64,000 nt of DNA from positions 61,412 to 125,411 of the forward strand of contig CAMLMH010000009.1 of NCBI GenBank assembly GCA_946481315.1, given 5' to 3'. This document shows positions 36,209 through 45,196 of this stretch, piece by piece (the first letter of the stretch is position 1; each line of letters starts with the position of its first letter). Below the pieces are notes generated by a model that was not told the DNA's origin, did no database searches, and worked only from the letters and a program-made list of their open reading frames with translations. The DNA is from an uncultured Bacteriovorax sp. (GTDB lineage: Bacteria; Bdellovibrionota; Bacteriovoracia; Bacteriovoracales; Bacteriovoracaceae). A program made the position numbers and the translations under genes.

Positions 36209-37060
36209 TTGAACGCAAGCTTGAAGTTTTCAACTAAATTTTTAAAAGTTGTCACTAAGCATATGACTCTTGCTTTGTTTTTCCCTCTGTTTTTAACGGC
36301 CATTGCTTTTTTATATATTAACAGGCAGCCAGAACTATACAGGGTTTCAATCAATGTAGATTTGCATACTCTGGACAGAAGAAATGATTTGCGGGATCTT
36401 GCTTGTACTGCTTATATTTCAACAAACCTCTATCGGGGACCTGGTAGGAATGCAGATTTCTGGCTGAGCGGATTACCATACATTGCTTGGTTAGATGACT
36501 ATAGTTGTTTTAGTATAAACTCTTTGTCATTGATAAAATATTATTTGCATTTCTATAATACCTCCAAAATTTTTCCTGATCTGAGTACAGATCCTGAATT
36601 TTCAAAGTATTTGAAGGAGAGAAATCTTAATCTGATTAATCTTGAGAGAAGCTTAAACAGCACAGTCTCTTTTTTATACAGACAAGATACCATGCTCGTT
36701 ACAATTGCAATGAAGGGTAGTGATCTGCAAGAATTAAAATATTTTTTGAAAACATTCACAAGAATTGCACTAAGAAATACTCAGCTTGATATTAACAGAA
36801 CCTGGACAACAATTCTCTCCAGAATGAAAATGTCTCATAAGCTTAGCGCTGCTCCCGGCGGGAAAGTAGTCATAGAAAACATTGAAAAAACTTTATTACA
36901 AGAAGCCACGAAAGAAATTAAACCTGAATGGAATGAACAATTTTTTGTAGAGAGATTAGGACCAAATAAGATTGCGGTGACACTGTTTGGATTGCTGTGT
37001 GGTATTTTTATTTCTTTTTTTATTCTTGTTTTTTTGAACAACAGGGATGGTGAAAAATGA
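36209..37060 (+). CDS. Wzz-topology chain-length-like protein A
   Basis: This 283-residue protein has one membrane helix near each end (about 18-36 and 258-277) and a largely helical periplasmic middle, the layout of polysaccharide co-polymerases (Wzz) that set chain length. No clear Wzz domain motif is visible, and the usual Pro-Gly-rich stretch before the second helix is represented only by ERLGPNKIAVTLFG. The start is a TTG at 36209 with GAGGAG spaced 5 bases before it. It overlaps the next gene, of the same layout, by 4 bp. Confidence 0.55.
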   Translation: MNASLKFSTKFLKVVTKHMTLALFFPLFLTAIAFLYINRQPELYRVSINVDLHTLDRRNDLRDLACTAYISTNLYRGPGRNADFWLSGLPYIAWLDDYSCFSINSLSLIKYYLHFYNTSKIFPDLSTDPEFSKYLKERNLNLINLERSLNSTVSFLYRQDTMLVTIAMKGSDLQELKYFLKTFTRIALRNTQLDINRTWTTILSRMKMSHKLSAAPGGKVVIENIEKTLLQEATKEIKPEWNEQFFVERLGPNKIAVTLFGLLCGIFISFFILVFLNNRDGEK

Positions 37061-37839
37061 TAAAATGGAAGTGGCCGGCTATACTTTTCATTTCGGTGTT
37101 CACGTGCGTTGTGCTGGCTTCGTATGTTATCCAAAAGAAAGTTATTCCTAAGGATGAACCTGTTCAGATAAAAATGTCCGTTGTTTTTGATGAAGATTCA
37201 AATCTGAATACTTCAATCGTTAGATCTCTTAACCTTGTTGGTCTGCTTTGTCTCAGGGCTGAATTGCACGACTGTGAAAGAAATTTTATACCTTTGCGGC
37301 AGCTGTTTGATGGTTATATGCCACGATCCCCAACGAGTAATCCATTATTGGAGCAATATTTTGCAAATCTCACAGTGAGTTCAACACTTACCTCTATGGA
37401 TATTTTTGATTTCGAGTTCTCTGGGGGTAAACAAAACATTCAAACTGAGGATTTCTATTTAAAATTATTGAATGATACTCTCGAAGACAGGCTCGCGGCG
37501 GAATTCAGCAGAAGAAAAAAAGCATTATTAAGGGAGATCGAGTTAAGAATTAAGTCTGAGGAAATGATAGGTGATCAAGCTTCAATTAATAAAATAAAAC
37601 CACGTCTTCAGAAAGCAGAAAAAATAATCAATACTGAGTTTGAAAAAATATCAAATATGTTCGCTGCTCAGGAGACTAATTATTTTTTGACTAAAAAACA
37701 GATGAAGATTTCCTCTGGTGACGTAGTGGTAACAGAAGATATCACTTTGGCGCAAAGAATTCTTAAGTCTCTCTTGATAAGTATCGTTCTAACCTTATAT
37801 TTATGGTCATTCTATGTTTACTATAGAAAAAGGGGTTAA
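37057..37839 (+). CDS. Wzz-topology chain-length-like protein B
   Basis: This 260-residue protein has the same arrangement as its upstream neighbour: an N-terminal helix (about 7-26), a charged and helical periplasmic part (coiled-coil-like at 150-205, rich in Lys/Glu/Arg), and a C-terminal helix (about 236-254) ending YYRKRG. It lacks a tyrosine-kinase domain. I recognise no specific motif. As two adjacent proteins of one layout, they may assemble together to control chain length or form an export complex. The 3' end overlaps the next gene by 26 bp. Confidence 0.5.
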   Translation: MIKWKWPAILFISVFTCVVLASYVIQKKVIPKDEPVQIKMSVVFDEDSNLNTSIVRSLNLVGLLCLRAELHDCERNFIPLRQLFDGYMPRSPTSNPLLEQYFANLTVSSTLTSMDIFDFEFSGGKQNIQTEDFYLKLLNDTLEDRLAAEFSRRKKALLREIELRIKSEEMIGDQASINKIKPRLQKAEKIINTEFEKISNMFAAQETNYFLTKKQMKISSGDVVVTEDITLAQRILKSLLISIVLTLYLWSFYVYYRKRG

Positions 37840-39022
37840 GCATTTTTTTACATTTTTAGAAAAGTATATTTTACATATATTTTTTCACCTGCTGGTAGCT
37901 TTGTTAGTTATTGAACTATCATCAGCTTCGCAGTCAACAACTTATCAGCATTTATTAATCTGGACCTTTTTTTTGATCGTCACACTTTTTCTCAAGAAAA
38001 AACCAGTATATAACCTTAAGTTTCACCCTGTTCTCGTTGGCATTGGCTGTTGCTTGATTTATGGGATATGTATTGCCTTATATCTAAAAAATAATCTCTA
38101 TTTCGTTGCTCGTAATACATTTGGTATTTTCAATTATTTTATTCTTTTTATGAGTCTAAGTTTTTTTGAAAAAAAGAAAATATTAGAAGCTCTGCTCTCG
38201 GCCAGCATATTGTCTAATTTGATTATTCTCTTTCTGGCTTTCGGAGGAGGGCAAATCAACTTAGATCAGTTAGGAACCTCCCGTTTTCTTTATTCCCCCT
38301 TGGTTTATTTTTGTTTTGCTGGTTTCCTGTTACCCCTTGATAAGTTATTTAAAGGTTCAGGCAATTTATTCACTAACCTTTTCTGGTTTCTAAATTTTGC
38401 TTTCATTACCCTGACCTCACTTGTACTCAGTCTGTCCAAGGGCGCGATCCTTGGGGCAATTGTTATCACCGGCATATACTTTTTGCTTAATTTAAGACTT
38501 TCCCCTAAGCGAACTTTGTTTTTTCTGTTCCTGATTGCCCCCATCCTTTTGGTTGGAATGATAAAGTTAAAACTATTTGGCTTGATAACTTCTTTTTTTC
38601 TGAATGCCGGAAATTCAAACGCCGATCCGCGATTTATACAGGGAACATATCTATGGGCCGAAACTACTTTTTTTGGAAGTGGTTTTGGCTCATATTTGCA
38701 AAATGGCTTTTTACGAGATCCAATTTTAAAATATTCATATGAAGCCACTTTTTTAAATTATGTTAACAAGCTTGGATTAGTTTCCATCATATTATGGTCT
38801 ATTTATTTTTATACATTTTACCTTATTGCAAAATCTTTTAAAAAGGACCGTGAGAATTTATATGCAGTCGTAGCTCTTAGTTCTACGATGTTTCTCTTTA
38901 TGGGGCTTGGCAATCCATCGCTCTTTTCACCTTCTAGTGTTTTACTTCACGTCTGTATATTGTTAATGGTTAAAGAAAATGAATTGATACCTAAAAATAG
39001 AAAAGGTGAGTTGTCTGAATAA
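37814..39022 (+). CDS. O-antigen ligase-like membrane protein (second copy)
   Basis: This 402-residue polytopic protein contains SLSKGAILGAIVITGIYFLL, corresponding to the R/K-G-x-x-G segment of Wzy_C/WaaL proteins, and a large periplasmic loop (about 255-320). The ATG at 37814 would overlap the preceding gene by 26 bp and has no clear ribosome binding site; no better in-frame start was seen. With the Wzy candidate at 35037 in the same operon, this one is more likely ligase-like, but the roles could be reversed. Confidence 0.7.
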   Translation: MFTIEKGVKHFFTFLEKYILHIFFHLLVALLVIELSSASQSTTYQHLLIWTFFLIVTLFLKKKPVYNLKFHPVLVGIGCCLIYGICIALYLKNNLYFVARNTFGIFNYFILFMSLSFFEKKKILEALLSASILSNLIILFLAFGGGQINLDQLGTSRFLYSPLVYFCFAGFLLPLDKLFKGSGNLFTNLFWFLNFAFITLTSLVLSLSKGAILGAIVITGIYFLLNLRLSPKRTLFFLFLIAPILLVGMIKLKLFGLITSFFLNAGNSNADPRFIQGTYLWAETTFFGSGFGSYLQNGFLRDPILKYSYEATFLNYVNKLGLVSIILWSIYFYTFYLIAKSFKKDRENLYAVVALSSTMFLFMGLGNPSLFSPSSVLLHVCILLMVKENELIPKNRKGELSE

Positions 39023-40487
39023 TCGAATTGTGGAACTCGTTAAACATTTTTTTATATATGGATTAGGCAGCGTGGCCCAATCTGTTGTAAGTTTTTTATT
39101 AGTTCCATTACTTACTAATAATATTTCGACTGATCAATTCGGGATTTTTTCCTTATTGCAAATGTGCGGGACATTTGCCGGCGTAGTCTTTTATTTCGGG
39201 ATATCATCGGCCCTGCCGCGGTCTTACTATGACTATGCTGATGAAGAAGATAGGAAAAAAGTTTTTTCAACCGCACTAGCTCTCACACTGGCCGGAGCTC
39301 TGTTGCAGGTTCTGTTTGCTTTTGCGATTAAGGACTATCTATCCAATAAGCTGTTTGGAACTGAGACTTGGGGGAATGCAATTTTCTTGTCGCTTATCGC
39401 ATCAGCAATCGGTTTTGTCGTTCAATTATTTTTGATGCTCATGAGATTTGCCCGATTGTCACTGATGGTCTCTCTGGTCGGTGTATTGTCCTTAGTTTTT
39501 AATCTGGGATTAACTTATTTACTGTTAAAAAAGTATGATCTTGGAGTCTATGCTCCAGTATGGGGACTCCTGGCTACCAACATTGCTGTAATGTGTTTTG
39601 TGCTGTTTATTTGCCGTAAACATATTGTTCTTAAACTACAAAATAATGAAATTAGAATCATGCTCACGTTCGGGATCTCGACTGTAATCATAAGTGCAGC
39701 AACAATGATCATTGAGTGGTCAGATAGGTATTTTATCAATAAATTCCTAACATTACATGATGTAGGGGTGTACACAGTCGGATATAAATTTGCATCAGTT
39801 GTTACAATTTTTTTAATTACTCCATTTGTGCAGATTTGGAATCCTATTATGATGGAGCATTATAAAAAAGATGATTTCTATGAATTTTTCTCCAGAATTC
39901 TTAGTTATTATTTTATCATCGGCGTAGTTGTGTTAGCTGCTGCTTCTTTTTTTATGAGCGAAGTCTTATATTTTGTCGTTCCCAAGGAAGCTTATTTTAA
40001 AGGATTGTTAATATCACCAATAATCATGTTTGGTTTATTGTTAAATGGTCTTAACAATTTTGTCTCTGCTGGATTATTTTTTGAAAGAAAAATTCATAAA
40101 ATGACTTATGTGTACTCAATTATGGCCCTTGTCTATATCGGATTAAATTACATACTAATTCCGCGTTTTGGTTATCAAGGAGCTGCCTGGTGTAGTTTTA
40201 TTGTCTATGGCGCGACCCCAATCTGCATTTACCAGATTTCAAAAAAATATTATAAAATCGAATTTGCATGGAAAAGAATATTACCATTATTCTTAATTTC
40301 TATATTTATAGTATTAATTGGACCGCAAATTGAAACTTTCGCTGTTTCAGAGAGAATTTTTATAAAGTTAAGTCTTCTGGCATTACTCTATTTTTTAATT
40401 TATGCAGTGGTTTTAACAGATTCAGAAAAACAAATGCTTAAAGATAAAATGAAATTGATAAAATTATTAAAAAAGATAAAGGAATAA
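39006..40487 (+). CDS. wzx: Wzx-type lipid-linked oligosaccharide flippase
   Basis: This 493-residue protein has about twelve to fourteen membrane segments and starts VKHFFIYGLGSVAQSVVSFLLVPL, typical of the polysaccharide transporter (MATE/MOP superfamily) PF01943/PF13440. TDQFGIFSLLQ is the characteristic first-loop motif. It would flip undecaprenyl-diphosphate-linked repeat units across the inner membrane, supplying the Wzy-type polymerase. The start codon is uncertain: GTG 39006 overlaps the previous gene by 17 bp, and AAAGGTGAG lies just around it. Confidence 0.9.
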   Translation: MSCLNNRIVELVKHFFIYGLGSVAQSVVSFLLVPLLTNNISTDQFGIFSLLQMCGTFAGVVFYFGISSALPRSYYDYADEEDRKKVFSTALALTLAGALLQVLFAFAIKDYLSNKLFGTETWGNAIFLSLIASAIGFVVQLFLMLMRFARLSLMVSLVGVLSLVFNLGLTYLLLKKYDLGVYAPVWGLLATNIAVMCFVLFICRKHIVLKLQNNEIRIMLTFGISTVIISAATMIIEWSDRYFINKFLTLHDVGVYTVGYKFASVVTIFLITPFVQIWNPIMMEHYKKDDFYEFFSRILSYYFIIGVVVLAAASFFMSEVLYFVVPKEAYFKGLLISPIIMFGLLLNGLNNFVSAGLFFERKIHKMTYVYSIMALVYIGLNYILIPRFGYQGAAWCSFIVYGATPICIYQISKKYYKIEFAWKRILPLFLISIFIVLIGPQIETFAVSERIFIKLSLLALLYFLIYAVVLTDSEKQMLKDKMKLIKLLKKIKE

Positions 40488-40488
40488 T

Positions 40489-40962
40489 ATGAAAGCTTTA
40501 TTATTAATGCTGAAGCCATTGGTCTGGAGAATTGCCGAGTTTTATGACATACAGGTAAACAAGCCATATTTTCCATATGGACCTAATAAAGTTTTTATTG
40601 AAGATGATGAGCAAGTACGTATCCACAATATTCCCAAAACAGTTTATTTCAATACCGGCTCTGGTGATATTTACGTTGGAGCGAATACTCAATTCGGAGA
40701 ACGAGTCCAGTTGTTGACCGGAATGCATTTACATCAGTCACAGGCAGATAAATTAAATCTTCCCGTTCGAAGCGTTCCGAAATCGGGGCGAGATATTGTA
40801 ATTGGAAAAAATTGTTATATTGGCGGAAATGCCATTATAATCGGACCCGTAAAAATAGGAGACGGAGCCGTTATAGGAGCCGGAGCCATCGTGACCAAAG
40901 ATGTGCCTTCAAATAACCTGGTGGTGGGCCCATCAGCTCAAGTCAAAAAGGTTCTAAACTAG
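40489..40962 (+). CDS. Hexapeptide-repeat acetyltransferase (CysE/LacA type)
   Basis: In this 157-residue protein the C-terminal half has hexapeptide turns of the left-handed beta helix: [16 protein letters not shown], then [21 protein letters not shown] and the usual [12 protein letters not shown] end. The middle ([21 protein letters not shown]) also carries such turns and the MHLH segment likely holds the catalytic His. It would transfer acetyl from acetyl-CoA to a sugar hydroxyl or amine. Last gene of the long operon; it ends with a 4-bp tail-to-tail overlap (CTAG) with the aminotransferase gene on the other strand. Confidence 0.85.
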   Translation: MKALLLMLKPLVWRIAEFYDIQVNKPYFPYGPNKVFIEDDEQVRIHNIPKTVYFNTGSGDIYVGANTQFGERVQLLTGMHLHQSQADKLNLPVRSVPKSGRDIVIGKNCYIGGNAIIIGPVKIGDGAVIGAGAIVTKDVPSNNLVVGPSAQVKKVLN

Positions 40963-42050
40963 TACTCGTTACATATTTTGATAACAGTATCAATCTGCTC
41001 TTTAGACATTGTAGGATCAATGGGAAGAGAAAGAACTTCATCATGAATTTTTTCTGTAATCGGCAATTTTAGATGAGACAGTTCTTTGTAAGCTTCCTGT
41101 TTATGAGGAGCAATCGGATAATGGATTAATGTCTGGATGCCGTTGTCGGCCAGATATTTTTGAAAGCCAGCTCTGTCTGAAATTCTCACCACAAAAAGAT
41201 GCCACACATGATCAGTCTCAACCTTCGGTAATGTAATCTTGGAGTTTTTTATTCCTTTCAGATAAGTATGAGCGATTTCCTTCCGGACTTTTGTTTCATT
41301 TTCCAGATATTTCAGTTTCACACTTAACATCGCCGCTTGAAGCTCGTCCAGACGGCTGTTTGTGCCTCTGAAGATGTTTTGATATTTGATGTGTGAGCCG
41401 TAGTTTCTTAATGCTTTTAATGTTTCATGAAGTTTGGAATCATTAGTAGTGACGGCACCGGCATCACCCAGCGCTCCTAAGTTTTTTCCCGGATAAAAGC
41501 TAAAGCCGGCAGCATCACCCCAACTACCACAAAGCTTGTTATGTAATCTGGCACCATGAGATTGAGCACAATCTTCGACTACTTTCAGGTTATGCTTTTG
41601 GGCGATAGCTGAAATCTTCTCCATTTCTGCTATTTGCCCGTAGAGATGAACAACCAGAATAGCTTTGGTTTTTGCAGTTATGTGTTTTTCAATTAAATCA
41701 GGGTCAAGATTATATGAAGTCAGGCTTGGTTCGACCAGAACAGGCACTAAGTTGTTTTGAGAAATAGCCAGAATAGAAGCGATATAGGTATTTGCCGGAA
41801 CGATGACTTCATCACCGTCTTTAAGAATTCCCATTTGTTTATATGCCCACAATATGAGAACGAGTGCATCGAGGCCATTAGCCACACCAAGGCAATGTTT
41901 AACTCCGCAATATTCGGCAAACTCTTTTTCAAATTTTTCGAGTTCTTTTCCCATAATAAACCAGCCAGAATCAATGACCCTGGCAGTTGCTTCCATAAGC
42001 TCTGCTTTATATTGTTGGTTAATTTTTTTTAAATCTAAAAATGGAATCAT
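40959..42050 (-). CDS. fdtB: dTDP-3-amino-3,6-dideoxyhexose aminotransferase (FdtB/QdtB-like)
   Basis: This 363-residue DegT-family PLP enzyme begins [15 protein letters not shown], the usual FdtB/QdtB N-terminus. [12 protein letters not shown] holds the phosphate turn, EDCAQSHGA (159-167) gives Asp160, and [15 protein letters not shown] (185-199) has the Schiff-base Lys189. It transfers an amino group to C3 of a dTDP-3-keto-6-deoxyhexose. The gene follows an acetyltransferase and a ketoisomerase gene, completing a three-gene dTDP-Fuc3NAc or dTDP-Qui3NAc operon. Which of the two epimers is made cannot be decided from sequence alone. Confidence 0.9.
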   Translation of the reverse strand: MIPFLDLKKINQQYKAELMEATARVIDSGWFIMGKELEKFEKEFAEYCGVKHCLGVANGLDALVLILWAYKQMGILKDGDEVIVPANTYIASILAISQNNLVPVLVEPSLTSYNLDPDLIEKHITAKTKAILVVHLYGQIAEMEKISAIAQKHNLKVVEDCAQSHGARLHNKLCGSWGDAAGFSFYPGKNLGALGDAGAVTTNDSKLHETLKALRNYGSHIKYQNIFRGTNSRLDELQAAMLSVKLKYLENETKVRKEIAHTYLKGIKNSKITLPKVETDHVWHLFVVRISDRAGFQKYLADNGIQTLIHYPIAPHKQEAYKELSHLKLPITEKIHDEVLSLPIDPTMSKEQIDTVIKICNEY

Positions 42051-42520
42051 AATTTTTCTCGTTTAATAAATTCTCTTGCTGGAAATCCGGCCACGGTTGA
42101 ATTGGCAGGAACATCTTTGGTTACCAGGGCCCCTGCTCCAATCAAGGCATTTTCTCCGATGGTAACACCTGGAAGAATAATTGCCCCTGCACCAATGGAA
42201 GCACCTTTCTTGATAATAGTTTTTAGAAATGTCTCAGGATACTGCTTAGACTTTGGATATTTGTCATTGGTAAAAGTAACGTTTGGGCCGATAAAAACAT
42301 TATCTTCAACGATAATACCATCCCAGATATAAACGCCGGATTTCACCGTAACATTATTTCCAATGGTCACATCGTTTTCGATCAAACAGTGAGCATTGAT
42401 GTTGCAGTTATTACCAATAGTACAACCAGGAAGAACAACACAAAATTGCCAAACAACGGTGTCGTGGCCAATGGATTGGCTCTTAACATCTGAAAGAGGA
42501 TGAATTTTAGGTGGATGCAT
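42047..42520 (-). CDS. fdtC: dTDP-3-amino-3,6-dideoxyhexose N-acetyltransferase (FdtC/QdtC-like)
   Basis: This is a left-handed beta-helix acyltransferase of 157 residues from the ATG at 42520. I prefer it to the ATG four codons upstream because GAGG precedes it at normal spacing. Hexapeptide turns run through the sequence, for example [35 protein letters not shown] is the loop shared by FdtC, QdtC and WbpD-type N-acetyltransferases. Ends [16 protein letters not shown] as usual. It acetylates the 3-amino group formed by the adjacent aminotransferase. Overlaps the ketoisomerase gene by 14 bp and the aminotransferase gene by 4 bp. Confidence 0.88.
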   Translation of the reverse strand: MHPPKIHPLSDVKSQSIGHDTVVWQFCVVLPGCTIGNNCNINAHCLIENDVTIGNNVTVKSGVYIWDGIIVEDNVFIGPNVTFTNDKYPKSKQYPETFLKTIIKKGASIGAGAIILPGVTIGENALIGAGALVTKDVPANSTVAGFPAREFIKREKL

Positions 42521-42920
42521 GTTTAGCCTCAACGTACTTTAAAAAAGCGCCATAATCTCTAATATAGTCAGACTCTTTATAGTGTTCACTGGCCAGGACC
42601 ATTATTACGCAATCCGTTGAGAAATCAAACATTTCATGCCAGATGTCAATATCAATGAGTAAAGCTTCGTCCGGACGGGAAAGAGTCACAACTTTTTTGT
42701 CATTCAAGCCATTATCGAGCAAAATCTTAAATTCACCTTTTTGACAAATTATCAGCTGCTTGATGGCCTTATGAGAGTGAAAACCTCTTCTTTCCTGATT
42801 TAAATCCACCAAGAAATAGACTCTCTTTATAGGAAAAGGACAGTCTTTTTCGTCCTCGAGAATAACCAAAGTGCCACGATGATCATGGGACTTTTTGAGA
42901 GTGTAGAACTGAAGATCCAT
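42507..42920 (-). CDS. fdtA: dTDP-4-keto-6-deoxyglucose 3,4-ketoisomerase (FdtA/QdtA-like)
   Basis: This is a 137-residue WxcM-like single-cupin protein. [21 protein letters not shown] (64-84) holds the catalytic histidine cluster of FdtA/QdtA/Tyl1a ketoisomerases, and [13 protein letters not shown] is the later strand. It moves the keto group from C4 to C3 of the dTDP sugar made by RfbB. First gene of its operon. FdtA and QdtA differ in the C4 configuration they leave, and I cannot separate them by eye. The ATG has only a weak GGA upstream. Confidence 0.9.
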   Translation of the reverse strand: MDLQFYTLKKSHDHRGTLVILEDEKDCPFPIKRVYFLVDLNQERRGFHSHKAIKQLIICQKGEFKILLDNGLNDKKVVTLSRPDEALLIDIDIWHEMFDFSTDCVIMVLASEHYKESDYIRDYGAFLKYVEAKHAST

Positions 42921-42987
42921 TTATAATTTCCGCCGACTAAAATTCTGCAGATTTTAACCTACATTAAGCACATATTAAAAGCATTTA

Positions 42988-43017
42988 TTGATAAACCCCA
43001 TTGGAATAAAGTATTAT
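42988..43017 (+). promoter_or_regulatory. Sigma-70 type promoter for the fnl operon
   Basis: TTGATA (42988-42993) and TATTAT (43012-43017) are separated by 18 bases. The start would fall near 43024, ahead of the ATG at 43053. The spacer to the divergent ketoisomerase gene is only 132 bases. Confidence 0.5.
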
Positions 43018-43052
43018 TTTTTTACTAAATTCATTATTAGAGCAGGCAAAAT

Positions 43053-44090
43053 ATGTTGGAAAATGGCGCGAAACTACTCATATCTGGCGGTACTGGATCA
43101 TTTGGAAATGCAGTACTCAAACGTTTTTTGGATTCCAATATCGGTGAAATTCGTATTTTCAGTCGTGATGAAAAAAAACAAGAAGATCTCAGAAGGAAAT
43201 ATAATAACCCTAAGCTAAAATTTTATATTGGCGACGTCAGAGATTACTCCAGCATTCTGAATGCAACCCGTGGAGTGGATTATATTTTTCATGCTGCAGC
43301 TTTAAAACAAGTTCCTTCATGCGAATTTCATCCAATGGAAGCAGTTAAAACCAACATCATTGGTACTGACAATCTCTTAGAAGCGGCCATTCAAAATAAG
43401 GTACGCAGGGTAGTGTGCTTGAGTACAGACAAGGCTGCTTATCCTGTTAATGCAATGGGAATTTCCAAGGCCATGATGGAAAAAGTCATGGTGGCAAAGT
43501 CTCGAAATCTAAGTGATGACCAGACAGTCATCTGTGGAACACGATATGGAAACGTAATGGCTTCCCGAGGATCTGTGATTCCACTTTTCGTTGAGCAGAT
43601 CAAGGCCGGTCTTCCTATTACGATAACCGATCCACTTATGACCCGGTTCATGATGTCTCTGGAAGATGCAGTCGATCTGGTGATTTACGCTTTTGAGCAT
43701 GGAAGTAACGGCGATATCTTTGTTCAGAAGGCTCCAGCTGCAACTGTTCAGACATTGGTCGATGCTCTTAAGTCTCTAATGAATAAGCCAGACCATGAAG
43801 TGAAAATCATCGGTACTCGTCACGGTGAAAAGTTATATGAAACTCTTCTTAGCCGTGAAGAGATGGCCGCAGCAATTGATTTAGGTAATTACTTCAGAGT
43901 ACCTCCTGATCTGCGCGATCTGAACTATGGAAAATTTGTGGATGTAGGTGAGCAGAAAATTTCACGCAGTGAAGATTATAATTCTCACAATACTGAACGT
44001 CTGGATGTAAATCAAATGAAAGAACTTCTTTTGAAGCTCGACTTTATTAAATCTGTGAGACGAGGTGAAAACGCCGAGGCAGAAGGTTAA
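43053..44090 (+). CDS. fnlA: UDP-GlcNAc 4,6-dehydratase/5-epimerase of the UDP-L-FucNAc pathway
   Basis: This 345-residue soluble protein of the CapE/WbjB/FnlA type has SGGTGSFGNAVL for NAD, FHAAALKQVPSCEFHP, and STDKAAYPVNAMGISKAMMEKV with the Asp-Lys and Met/Lys active-site pattern characteristic of these inverting dehydratases. The GTRYGNVMASRGSVIPLF segment is also diagnostic. It converts UDP-GlcNAc to UDP-2-acetamido-2,6-dideoxy-beta-L-arabino-4-hexulose. It is the first of the ordered trio fnlA-fnlB-fnlC, spaced by 2 and 12 bases. Confidence 0.92.
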   Translation: MLENGAKLLISGGTGSFGNAVLKRFLDSNIGEIRIFSRDEKKQEDLRRKYNNPKLKFYIGDVRDYSSILNATRGVDYIFHAAALKQVPSCEFHPMEAVKTNIIGTDNLLEAAIQNKVRRVVCLSTDKAAYPVNAMGISKAMMEKVMVAKSRNLSDDQTVICGTRYGNVMASRGSVIPLFVEQIKAGLPITITDPLMTRFMMSLEDAVDLVIYAFEHGSNGDIFVQKAPAATVQTLVDALKSLMNKPDHEVKIIGTRHGEKLYETLLSREEMAAAIDLGNYFRVPPDLRDLNYGKFVDVGEQKISRSEDYNSHNTERLDVNQMKELLLKLDFIKSVRRGENAEAEG

Positions 44091-44092
44091 AA

Positions 44093-45184
44093 GTGAAAGT
44101 ATTAGTTACCGGTGCTCAGGGATTTATCGGAAAAAATTTACTTATTCATTTGCGTGAAAGAAATGCAGAAGTTGAAGTTTTTGTTAAGGGCGATTCTATT
44201 GATTCACTCCAGGAAAAAGTTTCGAAAGTTGATTTTATCTTTCATCTCGCCGGTATTAATCGACCTCAAAATGAAATCGAGTTCAATGAAGGTAATGCTG
44301 ATTTAACCTTGGCCCTTTGTCAGTGTATCAGGGCTACTAAGAAAAATATTCCGGTTATTCTCACTTCTTCAATTCAGGCTTCGCTCAAAAATCCTTACGG
44401 ACAGAGCAAGCTAAAAGCAGAAGAGCATCTTCAGGATCTCGCTCGCGAAACAGGTAATCCGGTACATATTTTTCGCTTGCCGAATGTTTTTGGCAAATGG
44501 TGCAGGCCAAATTATAACTCTGCCGTAGCGACATTTTGCTACAATATATTAAATGACCTCCCCGTCACAATCAATGATCCGAATGCAGTTATTAATCTTG
44601 TCTACATTGATGATGTGATTTCAGGTTTCTTAAATATAATGGATGGCCATTCTTTTAAGGAAATATCTCCAGTTTACCAGATAACGGTCGGGGATCTGGA
44701 AAAGCAGATCAGATCTTTTAAAGAAAGCAAAGAAACACTTATTACCGAAAGGGTTGGGCGAGATTTAACCCGCGCTCTCTATTCGACATATGTCTCTTAT
44801 TTCAGACCCGATCAATTTAATTATCCACTAATTAAACATGAAGACCCACGTGGGATGTTTGTTGAAATGTTAAAAACGAAAGACTCCGGTCAGTTCTCTT
44901 TTTTTACGGCCCATAAAGGTATTACCCGAGGAGGGCATTATCATCACTCTAAAACAGAAAAGTTTCTAGTTATTAAAGGTGAAGCCCGTTTTGGTTTTCG
45001 TCACATAATGACAGATGAAAAATTCGAATTGTTCACCAGCGGATCAAAGCCAGAAATTGTAGACACCATTCCCGGATGGACTCATGACATTACCAATGTT
45101 GGCGATGAAGAAATGATCGTCATGTTGTGGGCAAATGAGATATTTGACAGAGAAAAACCTGATACCATTCAAAGTAAAGTTTAA
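44093..45184 (+). CDS. fnlB: Bifunctional epimerase/reductase of the UDP-L-FucNAc pathway
   Basis: This 363-residue CapF/WbjC/FnlB-type protein has an N-terminal SDR domain (VTGAQGFIGKN, Y-x3-K in NPYGQSKLK near 101-108) and a C-terminal cupin (about 245-360; GGHYHHSKTEKFLVIKGEARF, with the metal-binding His residues). It epimerises C3 and reduces C4. Start is GTG 44093 with AGAAGG before it. The fused cupin epimerase distinguishes it from simple reductases and is normal for the family. Confidence 0.9.
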   Translation: MKVLVTGAQGFIGKNLLIHLRERNAEVEVFVKGDSIDSLQEKVSKVDFIFHLAGINRPQNEIEFNEGNADLTLALCQCIRATKKNIPVILTSSIQASLKNPYGQSKLKAEEHLQDLARETGNPVHIFRLPNVFGKWCRPNYNSAVATFCYNILNDLPVTINDPNAVINLVYIDDVISGFLNIMDGHSFKEISPVYQITVGDLEKQIRSFKESKETLITERVGRDLTRALYSTYVSYFRPDQFNYPLIKHEDPRGMFVEMLKTKDSGQFSFFTAHKGITRGGHYHHSKTEKFLVIKGEARFGFRHIMTDEKFELFTSGSKPEIVDTIPGWTHDITNVGDEEMIVMLWANEIFDREKPDTIQSKV

Positions 45185-45196
45185 GTAAGGTAGCAA

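Noticed and set aside
38305..38748. 147-codon open frame on the reverse strand
   Set aside because: It lies wholly inside the membrane-protein gene at 37814-39022, has a basic, non-globular composition and no ribosome binding site; it is a shadow of that gene.
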